Positions 26,118 to 34,484 of a DNA stretch of 44,752 nt are shown one piece after another. The DNA is from Rhodanobacter sp. (GTDB lineage Bacteria > Pseudomonadota > Gammaproteobacteria > Xanthomonadales > Rhodanobacteraceae), in the NCBI GenBank assembly GCA_027307195.1, contig DAHUXL010000255.1:1-44752 (forward strand), read 5' to 3'. Position 1 is the first letter of the stretch. Each line of letters starts with the position of its first letter. The position numbers were made by a program, and so were the translations under genes. A model generated the notes under the pieces. The model was not told the origin of the DNA and did not search any database. It saw only the letters and a program-made list of their open reading frames with translations.

Positions 26118-27269
26118 TCAGCTGCCAGCCACTTCGTCGTACAGCGCCAGGGTAGCCTGCTGCATGTCGATCAGGCGGTAACTCTGCAACGGCGAGATCG
26201 GCGGCGCCACCCGCAGCAATTCGGCGGCCCGTTCGACGAGCCGTTCGCGGTCCCCCGGCGGCACGCGACCGGCCGGATACAGTTCGGCCAGCAATTCGCC
26301 GACGCCGCCGTGCGCGTAACCGAGCACCGGCCGGCACAGCGACAACGCCTCGATCACCGTGCGCCCGAACGATTCGGGCTTGTTCGACAGCTGCAGTATC
26401 AGCGCCGATATCGCGTAGATGTCACGAATATCGTGGCGCGGCGGGGTCAGCACGACCTGCGAGGTGACTCCGCGTACCCGGATCAGCTCATGCAGTTCGG
26501 CCAGGTACGCTTCGCGACCGGGCTCGATCACGCCCAGCAAGAGCAGGCGCGCCTCGATACCGCGGCGCTTGAGATCGGCCAGCAGCTCGATCGCGTCGTG
26601 ATGCCCCTTCAGGCGCGTGCCGCGCCCGGGCAAGGTCAGCAACGGCGCACCAGCCAGCGCCGGATATTCGGCAAAGAATGCCTTCTGCCAGGCGTCGTCC
26701 GGCCGGTGCCCATAGGGAAACGCAGCCGGATCGATGCCGCGCGGGATCACCCGCACCTTGGCCGGCTCCAGCCACGGATAGTGGCTCAGCACGAAATCAC
26801 GCATGGTCTGCGAGACCGCAATCACCCGTTCGCCACGCAGCAGGATCGCGCTGTAGCGCCCTGGCGAATTGAGTCCGTGCACCGTCGTGACGAAGTGCGG
26901 CCGCGGCGCCATCCCCTTCATCGCCCACCAGCCCAGCCAGGCCGGCAGCCGCGAACGGGCGTGCACGATGTCCGGTTTCAGTTCGCGCATTACCCGCCGC
27001 AAGGCACCTAGCCGGCCCAGCGTGCGCAACGACTTGCGGCCCAGATCGAGCGTGATGTGTTCACTGCCTTCGGCCTGCAGCTGCTCGACCAGCCGGCCGC
27101 CAGCCGAGATCACCACCGAGCGGTGGCCGGCCTGCACCAGCGCTCGGGCGATCTCCAGCGCCGAGCGCTCCGCGCCGCCGGAATGCAGTGCAGGGATCAG
27201 TTGGATCACAGTCAGCAGCTTGGCGGGAACGGCAATGCTGGACATGAGCTCTGGGCTGGAGGCTTTCAT
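26118..27269 (-). CDS. Glycosyltransferase family 4
   Basis: This encodes a 383-residue GT-B glycosyltransferase. The acceptor domain begins LIPALHSGGAERSALEIARA. The donor domain contains LLTLPGRGTRLKGHHDAI and the E-x7-E motif in ESFGRTVIEALSLCRPVLG. It ends 71 bases before the O-antigen ligase-like gene and starts 56 bases after the zinc-finger gene, all on the reverse strand. It probably adds a sugar to LPS core or O-antigen. Start choice between 27269 and 27245 is uncertain. Confidence 0.88.
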   Translation of the reverse strand: MKASSPELMSSIAVPAKLLTVIQLIPALHSGGAERSALEIARALVQAGHRSVVISAGGRLVEQLQAEGSEHITLDLGRKSLRTLGRLGALRRVMRELKPDIVHARSRLPAWLGWWAMKGMAPRPHFVTTVHGLNSPGRYSAILLRGERVIAVSQTMRDFVLSHYPWLEPAKVRVIPRGIDPAAFPYGHRPDDAWQKAFFAEYPALAGAPLLTLPGRGTRLKGHHDAIELLADLKRRGIEARLLLLGVIEPGREAYLAELHELIRVRGVTSQVVLTPPRHDIRDIYAISALILQLSNKPESFGRTVIEALSLCRPVLGYAHGGVGELLAELYPAGRVPPGDRERLVERAAELLRVAPPISPLQSYRLIDMQQATLALYDEVAGS

Positions 27270-27324
27270 TCTCCGAGAGGCAAGCAAAAACGGTGCCGCC
27301 AACGGGTCAAATGCAGCCAGACGA

Positions 27325-27534
27325 TCAGTCGCGCAGCACGTAATGCGCGCCACAGTAGGCACAGGTTGATTCCCCGCCGTCATCGACGATCGGCAGATAT
27401 ACCTTCGGGTGCGAATTCCACAGCGCCATGCCCGGCATCGGGCAGGACAACGGCAGGTCGGCGCGCGTCACTTCGTAACGATTTTCGGCATTTGCCGGCA
27501 CCAGTGGCACCGTCGCTGAAAGAGGGGGTGACAT
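27325..27534 (-). CDS. Small zinc-finger (CHCC-type) protein
   Basis: This encodes a 69-residue protein of the CHCC zinc-finger family (COG4391), related to the NDUFS6-type subunit of mitochondrial complex I. The four metal ligands are Cys31, His42, Cys58 and Cys61 (LSCPMPG, NSHPKVYLPI, CAYCGAHY). GGAG precedes the ATG by 7 bases. In related bacteria this small gene commonly sits beside LPS glycosyltransferase genes, as here. Its function in bacteria is not established. Confidence 0.85.
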   Translation of the reverse strand: MSPPLSATVPLVPANAENRYEVTRADLPLSCPMPGMALWNSHPKVYLPIVDDGGESTCAYCGAHYVLRD

Positions 27535-27730
27535 CAGTGAACTCCAGACTGGACATCAGGCCGCAAATGGTAGCAGGCTGCAGCCTTCTGTCGGGGGGCA
27601 GAGGGGCAGAGCGGGGGGAATCAGCCGCAGCATTCGGTCGACCGGTTGCTGCAGGTCTTGTCATGAAGTGGCACATCGTCCTCGACCCGACGTCGCGCAC
27701 CGGGCCACTGCAACTGTTCAGGAGCAGATC

Positions 27731-28996
27731 ATGGATTCCGGAAAAATCATCGAACGCGTCAAGGCCATCCTGATCACGCCGAAGACCGAGTGGCCCCTCG
27801 CTGCGACCGAGCCGGCCACGACCAGCGCTCTGTACGCCGGCTACATCGCGATCGTCGCCGCCTTCCCGATCGTCGCCGGCTTCCTCAAGGGCAGCCTGAT
27901 CGGCACCAGCGCCTTCGGCATGACGGTACGCACGCCGATCGGCATGGGCATCGTCGGCATGCTGCTGCATTACGGGCTGACCCTGGTACTGGTCTATGTC
28001 ATGGCGCTGATCATCAATGCGCTGGCGCCCACCTTCGGCGGCCAGAAGGACATGGTGCAGGCGCTCAAGACCGTCGCCTATGCATGGACCGCCTCCTGGG
28101 TCGCCGGCATCGCGGTAATCGTGCCGTGGCTGGGCTGGCTGATAGCAATTGCCGGCGGCATCTACAGCATCTACCTGCTGTATCTGGGCCTGCCGTACAC
28201 GATGAAGTGCCCGGCGGAAAAAGCCGGTGGCTACACCGCGGTCAGCGTGATCATCGCGATCGTGCTGAGCTGGATCATCGGCATGATCGTCATCGGCGTG
28301 ATCGGCACCGCCGCCATGACCGGCGTGGCGATGGGCGGCATGCATATCGGCGGCAGCAACGGCGACAGCGTCACCGTCGACAGCAATAGTACGCTGGGCA
28401 AACTTGCCGCGATCGGCCAGCGCGCCGAACAGGCCGGCAAGGAGCTGGATGCGGCGCAGAAATCCGGCGACAACGCCGCGCAATCGGCCGCAATGGGCAA
28501 GATGATGGGCGCGGTATCCGGCAGCAACGGCGCCGTCGAGGCGCTCGCACCGGATCAGATCAAGGCATTCCTGCCTGACAGCCTGGGCAATCTCAAACGC
28601 ACCAGCAGCTCGGCCCAGCGCAACAATGCGATGGGCATGCAGGTGTCCGATGCCACGGCCGAATATGCCAGCGACAACGGCCAGCACATCACCCTGGAAA
28701 TCACCGACACCGGCGGCGCCAAGGGTTTCATGGCGATGGCGGCCGCGATGGCGCCGGAAGAGGAGAAGGAAACCGACCACGGCTACGAGAAGACGTACAC
28801 CGCGGACGGCAACATGGTTCACGAAGAGTGGAACACCCAGTCCAAATCCGGTGAATACAGCGTGGTGCTGGGCAAGCGTTTCACCGTCAAGGCGAGTGGT
28901 ACCACCGACAGTATCGATCAGTTGAAGCAGGCCGTGGCGGCCATCGACCAGGGCAAGCTGGAATCGCTGAAGGACGCCGGCGTGAAATCCAACTGA
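27731..28996 (+). CDS. Yip1-domain membrane protein with soluble C-terminal region
   Basis: This encodes a 421-residue protein. Residues about 1-205 form a Yip1-type membrane domain of five predicted helices, with RVKAILITPKTEW near the start and IYSIYLLYLGLPYTMKCP in the loop before helix 5. Residues about 220-421 are soluble and may be extracytoplasmic, with helical AEQAGKELDAAQKSG and a beta-rich stretch (HITLEITDTGGAKGF, GEYSVVLGKRFTVKASG). I do not recognise that second domain. Yip1 proteins occur in vesicle traffic in eukaryotes, but bacterial members have no settled role. AGGAG lies 7 bases upstream of the ATG. A terminator follows. Confidence 0.8.
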   Translation: MDSGKIIERVKAILITPKTEWPLAATEPATTSALYAGYIAIVAAFPIVAGFLKGSLIGTSAFGMTVRTPIGMGIVGMLLHYGLTLVLVYVMALIINALAPTFGGQKDMVQALKTVAYAWTASWVAGIAVIVPWLGWLIAIAGGIYSIYLLYLGLPYTMKCPAEKAGGYTAVSVIIAIVLSWIIGMIVIGVIGTAAMTGVAMGGMHIGGSNGDSVTVDSNSTLGKLAAIGQRAEQAGKELDAAQKSGDNAAQSAAMGKMMGAVSGSNGAVEALAPDQIKAFLPDSLGNLKRTSSSAQRNNAMGMQVSDATAEYASDNGQHITLEITDTGGAKGFMAMAAAMAPEEEKETDHGYEKTYTADGNMVHEEWNTQSKSGEYSVVLGKRFTVKASGTTDSIDQLKQAVAAIDQGKLESLKDAGVKSN

Positions 28997-29012
28997 CGCC
29001 AGCGCGCGTCCA

Positions 29013-29046
29013 CAAAAAAACCGCGCCTGTGATGGCGCGGTTTTTG
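29013..29046. terminator. Bidirectional terminator
   Basis: A 7-bp GC stem (CCGCGCC at 29021-29027 with GGCGCGG at 29034-29040) is flanked by an A7 run on the left and a T5 run on the right. It can stop transcription from the Yip1 gene and from the convergent yceI-like gene. Confidence 0.9.
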
Positions 29047-29060
29047 TGTACTGTGGAAGC

Positions 29061-29654
29061 TTACTTGGCCGCGTCGGCCTTCGGCACTGCACCTTCCGTG
29101 GTGATGCGGATGCTGATCTCGTCGCCGACATTCGGCACATAGGCGCCGATGCCGAAGTCCGAGCGCTTGATGCTGGTGGTGGCGTCGAAGCCGATCGCCT
29201 GCGCCTTGGTCATCGGATGCGGGCCGACCTTGTTCAGCGTGGCTGCCAGCACCACCGGCTTGGTCACGCCGTGCACAGTCAGGTCCCCGGTGACCTTGAA
29301 CTTGTGACCGCCCAGTGGCTGCACCATGGTGCTCTTGAACGTCACCGTCGGGTACTTGTCGGCATCGAAGAAATCGGCTTCCTTCAGGTGCTTGTCCAGT
29401 GCCGGCACGTGGGTGTCGAGCCCGGCCAATGGCAGGGTCACGTCCACGCTGGACTGGGCCGGATGCTGCTCGTCGAACACCAGGGTGCCCTCACCCAGGC
29501 CGAGATCGGCGGTGGGGTTGGAATAGCCGAAGTGGTTCCAGCTGAACAGCACCATGGTGTGGCCGGGATCGAGCTTGTAGGTGACCGGCGCGGCCTGCAC
29601 CGAGACGGCGGTGCCGAGCAGGACGGCGAGAGCGAGATACTTCAATGCGCGCAT
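29061..29654 (-). CDS. YceI-family periplasmic protein
   Basis: This encodes a 197-residue exported lipocalin-like beta-barrel. A signal peptide covers residues 1-21 (ending SVQAA), then YKLDPGHTMVLFSWNHFGYS opens the mature domain. YPTVTFKSTMV, GDLTVHGVTKPV and FDATTSIKRSDFGIG are YceI hallmarks. Family members bind polyisoprenoids such as ubiquinone-8 and respond to base or osmotic stress in E. coli; the ligand here is not known. AAGGAG lies 7 bases before the ATG. It is 37 bases downstream of the nitroreductase gene and probably in one operon with it. Confidence 0.93.
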   Translation of the reverse strand: MRALKYLALAVLLGTAVSVQAAPVTYKLDPGHTMVLFSWNHFGYSNPTADLGLGEGTLVFDEQHPAQSSVDVTLPLAGLDTHVPALDKHLKEADFFDADKYPTVTFKSTMVQPLGGHKFKVTGDLTVHGVTKPVVLAATLNKVGPHPMTKAQAIGFDATTSIKRSDFGIGAYVPNVGDEISIRITTEGAVPKADAAK

Positions 29655-29691
29655 GGAGTGACTCCTTGGAAAAGGGGAATACAGGGTTGCT

Positions 29692-30285
29692 TCAGGCGAT
29701 CGTGCAGGCTTCGTCGAACGCCAGCCGGGGACTGCGCGGAAACAGGTTGCGGCCGGCATCGCCGTAACCGATGCTGATCAGGAAAGTCGACTTGATCGCG
29801 GTGCCGGCAAAAAATGCCGCATCCACGCCGGCATTGTCGAAGCCGGACATCGGCCCGCAATCGAGCCCGAGCGCACGTGCCGCCATCAGCACATAGGCGC
29901 CCTGCAGGGTCGCGTTACGGAACGCGGTGGTGTCGATCAACGGCTGGTTGCCGACGAACCAGCTGCGCGCATCGGCGTGCGGGAACAGCTTCGGCAGCTG
30001 TTCGTAGAACTCGTGGTTGGTGGCGATGATCGCGGTCACCGGCGCTTCCATGGTCTTGGCGCGGTTGCCCTCGGACAGGAACGGCTCCAGCTTCGCCTTG
30101 GCTTCCTTCGATTTCACGAACACCACCCGCATCGGCGAGGAGTTCGCGCTGGTCGGGCCGAACTTGGCCAGTTCGTACAGCTGATGCAGCTGCTCGTCGC
30201 TCACATCCTTCGGCAACCAGGCATTGAAGGTACGGGCGGCGCGGAACAACTGGTCGAGGCTGGCCTCGGAAAGCAACTCACTCAT
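29692..30285 (-). CDS. rutE: RutE-like malonic semialdehyde reductase (nitroreductase family)
   Basis: This encodes a 197-residue FMN-dependent nitroreductase-fold enzyme. [37 protein letters not shown] and [20 protein letters not shown] match RutE, which reduces malonic semialdehyde to 3-hydroxypropionate in uracil breakdown. No other rut genes are nearby, so a more general reductase role is possible. I chose ATG 30285, with AGAGGA 6 bases upstream, giving the usual length of about 196 residues. It probably shares a transcript with the yceI-like gene downstream. Confidence 0.87.
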   Translation of the reverse strand: MSELLSEASLDQLFRAARTFNAWLPKDVSDEQLHQLYELAKFGPTSANSSPMRVVFVKSKEAKAKLEPFLSEGNRAKTMEAPVTAIIATNHEFYEQLPKLFPHADARSWFVGNQPLIDTTAFRNATLQGAYVLMAARALGLDCGPMSGFDNAGVDAAFFAGTAIKSTFLISIGYGDAGRNLFPRSPRLAFDEACTIA

Positions 30286-30422
30286 GGGTATCCTCTGCTG
30301 CATGGATGCGCCGTTAATGGCGCCATAGCCTGCAAGTGTATAGGCGGGCGTACACCAACAGATGACGGCTGCGGGGAACGTACTGTGTTGATTCGGGAAA
30401 CAATGCCGCGGCGCTCGCGCTC

Positions 30423-31409
30423 ATGCTGAAGCTGCATGGCGAATGCTGGGTGATCACCGACGCGGCCGCCGGCAATCAGCGCCAAGCCCTCGCGCTGGCC
30501 GAGCAGCTGCAGATGCCGATCCGTCATCTCGTGCTGGAACCGCGTCCGCCCTGGTCGTGGCTGGCACCGCGCCTCACGCTCGGTGGCCAACTCGCCCTGC
30601 CCGCCAGCGAGCGCGAACTGTTTGCGCCGCCGTGGCCGCAAGTGGCCATCGGTTGCGGTCGTGCGGCGGCACTGTTCACCCGCATGCTGCGGCGCCTGTC
30701 CGATCGTCAGTGCTACACCGTGCAGATCCTCGACCCGCGGATCGATCCCGCGCACTGGGACACCGTGATCACGCCGCAGCATGACCGCGTCGACGGCGTC
30801 AACGTGCTGCGACCGCTCGGCTCGTTGAATTCGGTGGACGACGCGTGGCTGGCCGACGGCCGCGAATCCTGCCCCAATTTCGCCGAGCTGCCGCAGCCGC
30901 GCGTCGGCGTGCTGCTCGGCGGTCCACGTCAGGGCATCGCGCTGGATGCCGGCTATGCCCACCAACTGGCCGCGCGCCTGCTGGAACGCCAGCACCACGA
31001 AGGCGGCAGCCTGCTGGTGCTGGCCTCGCGGCGCACCTCGCCGGCGCTGATCGAGATTTTTCGCGATGCCCTGCACGGTGTACCCGGCTTGCTCTGGGCC
31101 GGTCGCGATGACGGCCGCAATCCGTATCCCGGTGTACTCGGCTGGGCCGATCGTCTCATCGTGACGCCCGACTCGGTCAATATGCTCAGCGAGGCCTGCG
31201 CGGTCGGCTGCCCGGTGCAGACCTTCGTCACCGCGCCGCTGCCGGCAAAGATCGCGCGGTTTCATCAGGCATTGCGCGACGCCGGCCGCTTGCACGATCT
31301 CGGCAGCACGGAAGCCAATCCGTCCGCGCCGCTGCGCGAAACCGCCAGCATCGCCGCCGAATTGCGCGCACGCATCCAGCAGCGACAGTCCCAGTCGGCG
31401 TCGAGCTGA
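30423..31409 (+). CDS. ELM1-family protein (COG3660)
   Basis: This encodes a 328-residue protein of the family that includes the plant mitochondrial-fission factor ELM1. Hallmarks are CWVITDAAAGNQRQALALA at the start, VGVLLGGPRQG near the middle, and LIVTPDSVNMLSEACAVG and GCPVQTF towards the end. The pattern of two Rossmann-like halves resembles GT-B glycosyltransferases. The bacterial function is not established; proximity to envelope-glycan genes fits a glycan role, which is inference. No strong ribosome-binding site precedes the ATG. It converges on glnE with a 36-base gap. Confidence 0.82.
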   Translation: MLKLHGECWVITDAAAGNQRQALALAEQLQMPIRHLVLEPRPPWSWLAPRLTLGGQLALPASERELFAPPWPQVAIGCGRAAALFTRMLRRLSDRQCYTVQILDPRIDPAHWDTVITPQHDRVDGVNVLRPLGSLNSVDDAWLADGRESCPNFAELPQPRVGVLLGGPRQGIALDAGYAHQLAARLLERQHHEGGSLLVLASRRTSPALIEIFRDALHGVPGLLWAGRDDGRNPYPGVLGWADRLIVTPDSVNMLSEACAVGCPVQTFVTAPLPAKIARFHQALRDAGRLHDLGSTEANPSAPLRETASIAAELRARIQQRQSQSASS

Positions 31410-31445
31410 ACCAGCGAGGCAAGATCCGCAGCGGGAAACCTTCGT

Positions 31446-34289
31446 TCAGCCGAACATGAATCCCAGCGCAGCAGTGATCTCGCGCACGCTGCCGCACAGC
31501 TGTTCCAGCTCCGCGTCGCGCGGCGCCACACGCGGGCGCAGATCCAGCGTGCAAGCCAGCGCACGCTGCAGCAGGTCAGCATGCGCCACGGTCAGGATCG
31601 CGGCCTGATCGGCATCGAGCCAACCCGCCGTGCGACATGCCTCGATCAGGCCGGCATTCGCGGTGACACCGAGCAAGTCAGGTCGCTGCGTCGCATGCGC
31701 CAGCACCAGGCCCTGCAGTGCGAATTCGATATCGAGCAGACCACCATGACCTTGCTTGAGGTCGAGCTGGCGCGCGTCCGAGCGATCGCGCTCGGCACGC
31801 CAGCGTTGGCGCATGCTGCTGACGTCGGTCAGCACCGAATGGAGCTCACGCGGCACGGCCAGAATCTCGCGCCGCACATCGGCCAGCTCGCGGTTGAGTA
31901 CCGCATCGCCGGCCACCGGACGCGCACGCAGCAAGGCCTGATGCTCCCACGTCCAGGCGCGGCTTTTCTGGTACGCGACAAACGCGTCCAGGCTGCTGAC
32001 CAGCAAGCCCTTGGAGCCGTCCGGACGCAGTCGCGTATCGACCTCGTAAAGACGGCCACCGCGGGTCAGCAGGGTGAGCCAGTTCATCACCCGCTGGGCG
32101 AGGCGCTGGTACCAGCGCGAACCCTCGATCGGACGCGGGCCGTCGCTCAGCGCCTGCGCGCGGCGGCCGTCGAAGACGAACACCAGATCCAGATCCGAGG
32201 CAAAGCCCAGCTCCTCGCCGCCCAGACTGCCGTAACCGAGCACACCGAAACCGGAACCCTCGCCAGGCAACCGCCCGTGCTGGGCGATCAGCTCGCGTTC
32301 GGCCAGCGCCAGCACCGCGCCCACCACCGACTCGGCCAGTGCGGCGAGCCGGCGCGCGGTGGCGACCGCATCGGCGCGGCCATCGTTGAAGGCGAGCCCG
32401 AGCCGGAACGCGGTGGACGCCTTGAACTCATTGATCCGGTCGAGTTCCGCTTCGGCCTCGCGCTCGTCCAGCGTGGTCAGCACGCGAGCGATCTCGGCGG
32501 CGATATCGGCACGCTTGAACGGCAGTTGATCGATGCGCGGATCGAGCACGTCGTCCAGCAACAGCGGCTGCGCGATCACGCGCTCGGCAAGAAAAGCACT
32601 GTCACTGAACAGGCGCACCAACCGCTTGCGCGCGGCCGGCTGTTCCTCCAGCAAGGCCAGATACGACGAACGCCGCGCCACCGCCTGCATCAACCGACAA
32701 AGACGCAACAGGCTCGGCACAGGTGCGGCCGTGGCGCGCGCGGCACTGAACAACTGCGGCATCAGATGATCCAGCCGTTCGCGCGAACGCGCCGACATCG
32801 CGCGCACCGCCGCGGCCTGCGGCAGTTTCAGCAGCGTGTCGGTCAGTTCGGCAGCAGGCGCGAAACCGGACGCTTCCAGCGCGGCGGCATCGAGCGATTC
32901 GTCGCAGGCCCGTTGCCACAGCACCATGTCCACCGCCGGCACGCTGGCCGCGCGACCGCCCTGCGGCATCAGCACGGCGGCAAATTCCTCGCTGACGATC
33001 GCGCGGTGTTTCGCCAGTGCCGCGTTCAGCGTGTCCCAGTCGGGATAGTCCAGGCTCAGCGCGATGCGCTCGCGACTGAGGGCATCATCGGGAATGTCGT
33101 GGGTCTGCGCATCACGCAGCATCTGCACGCGATTTTCCACCCGGCGCAGCAGTACATACGCCTCGCGCAACATGCGCGCACGCGCGGCGCCGATGTGCCC
33201 GCGCGCCTCGCACGCGGTCAGTGCGGGCAACAGGCCGCGTACGCGCAAACTCGGTTCACGGCCGCCACGGATCAGCTGGGTCAGCTGCACAATGAATTCG
33301 ATTTCGCGGATGCCACCGGGGCCGAGCTTGAGATTGTCGGCCAGATCCTTGCGCGCGACTTCCGCATCGATCAACGCCTTCATCTCGCGCAGCCCGGCGA
33401 ACGCGGTGTAGTCGAGGTACTTGCGATAGACGAATGGCCGCAACAGTTCCTGCAGCTGTTTGCCAGCGGCGCGATCACCGGCCACCGGGCGCGCCTTGAT
33501 CCAGGCATAGCGTTCCCAGTCGCGGCCCTCGTTCTGGTAGTACTGCTCCATCGCGGCAAACGAGAGCGCCAGCCGACCGGCATTGCCAAACGGGCGCAGG
33601 CGCAGATCGACCCGCGCGCAGATGCCGTCCATGGTCGGCTCGTTCAGCAGTCGCACCAGCTGACGGCCGAGCCGGATGAAGTATTCGCTGTTGTCGAGCG
33701 GACGCGCACCGTCGGTCTGGCCACCATGCGGATAGGCCAGCACCAGGTCGATGTCGGAGGAGAAGTTCAGCTCGCTGCCGCCGAGTTTGCCGAAGCCGAT
33801 CACCAGCAATCGCTGCAGTGCTCCTTCATGCGTGCGGCTGTGGCCATAGCGTGTGGCCAGGGCACGCTCGGACCAGCTCAGTGCCACACCCAGCAGGACC
33901 TCGTACAACACGCTGGTGGCCGACAGTGTTTCCGGCAGTTCGTCCAGCCCGTTGACGTCGCGGAACACCAGCCGCAATGCCTCGGCATGGCGGAAACGGC
34001 GCAACGCGACCATGCACGCGACTTCATCGTCGGGCAGCTTCAGCGCGTCGATGCGCGCGCTGGCATCGCTGCCCGAGCGCAGCCGCTCCAGTCCCTGCGG
34101 TGCCAGCAGCTGTGGCTGGCGACACCATACGTCAAACGCGAAATCGCTGGCCAGCAAAGTGCGCCGGATCCGTTCAGCCACGCCAGCGTCGTCGTGCAGC
34201 GGCACGCCGGCGGCGCGGCAGCGGGCAGCAAGGTCGCCGTAGCGGTCGTCGATCAGCGCACGCAGCGCAAGAGATTCATGGGCAGGCAT
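31446..34289 (-). CDS. glnE: Bifunctional glutamine synthetase adenylyltransferase/adenylyl-removing enzyme
   Basis: This encodes a 947-residue enzyme that adds AMP to, and removes AMP from, glutamine synthetase according to nitrogen status and PII protein signals. Two nucleotidyltransferase domains are visible, each with the G-G-S/E and D-x-D pattern: GKLGGSELNFSSDIDLVLAY in the N-terminal adenylyl-removing half, and GYGSLGGEELGFASDLDLV in the C-terminal adenylyl-adding half. The helical segment LGPGGIREIEFIVQLTQL is also conserved. Length is typical. I chose ATG 34289 (MPAHESL); an upstream in-frame start would reach 34355. It stands alone on its strand. Confidence 0.96.
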   Translation of the reverse strand: MPAHESLALRALIDDRYGDLAARCRAAGVPLHDDAGVAERIRRTLLASDFAFDVWCRQPQLLAPQGLERLRSGSDASARIDALKLPDDEVACMVALRRFRHAEALRLVFRDVNGLDELPETLSATSVLYEVLLGVALSWSERALATRYGHSRTHEGALQRLLVIGFGKLGGSELNFSSDIDLVLAYPHGGQTDGARPLDNSEYFIRLGRQLVRLLNEPTMDGICARVDLRLRPFGNAGRLALSFAAMEQYYQNEGRDWERYAWIKARPVAGDRAAGKQLQELLRPFVYRKYLDYTAFAGLREMKALIDAEVARKDLADNLKLGPGGIREIEFIVQLTQLIRGGREPSLRVRGLLPALTACEARGHIGAARARMLREAYVLLRRVENRVQMLRDAQTHDIPDDALSRERIALSLDYPDWDTLNAALAKHRAIVSEEFAAVLMPQGGRAASVPAVDMVLWQRACDESLDAAALEASGFAPAAELTDTLLKLPQAAAVRAMSARSRERLDHLMPQLFSAARATAAPVPSLLRLCRLMQAVARRSSYLALLEEQPAARKRLVRLFSDSAFLAERVIAQPLLLDDVLDPRIDQLPFKRADIAAEIARVLTTLDEREAEAELDRINEFKASTAFRLGLAFNDGRADAVATARRLAALAESVVGAVLALAERELIAQHGRLPGEGSGFGVLGYGSLGGEELGFASDLDLVFVFDGRRAQALSDGPRPIEGSRWYQRLAQRVMNWLTLLTRGGRLYEVDTRLRPDGSKGLLVSSLDAFVAYQKSRAWTWEHQALLRARPVAGDAVLNRELADVRREILAVPRELHSVLTDVSSMRQRWRAERDRSDARQLDLKQGHGGLLDIEFALQGLVLAHATQRPDLLGVTANAGLIEACRTAGWLDADQAAILTVAHADLLQRALACTLDLRPRVAPRDAELEQLCGSVREITAALGFMFG

Positions 34290-34484
34290 CGGGCCATTGT
34301 GCCGCAAAGGACAAACGACCGACCCGAGTTGACGTGCGCCATCAGCCCTGTGCACCGAGTCCGGTTGTGCGCGTTGATTAACCCACGAACAAGCCCGAGA
34401 CTCGCCGTTCGCCGCCTACACGCTGTTCATCTGCATCCCGTTACATTCTCGTGTCCACGCCATGACAGCAACTGCAGGACTACC

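Noticed and set aside
31581..34484. A frame open for 968 codons antisense to glnE and continuous with the LtaS-like gene
   Set aside because: The translation is low-complexity and rich in Arg, Gln and His, with no domain. It is the usual by-product of high-GC codon bias opposite a real gene. The LtaS-like start at 34485 has its own ribosome-binding site and membrane anchor.
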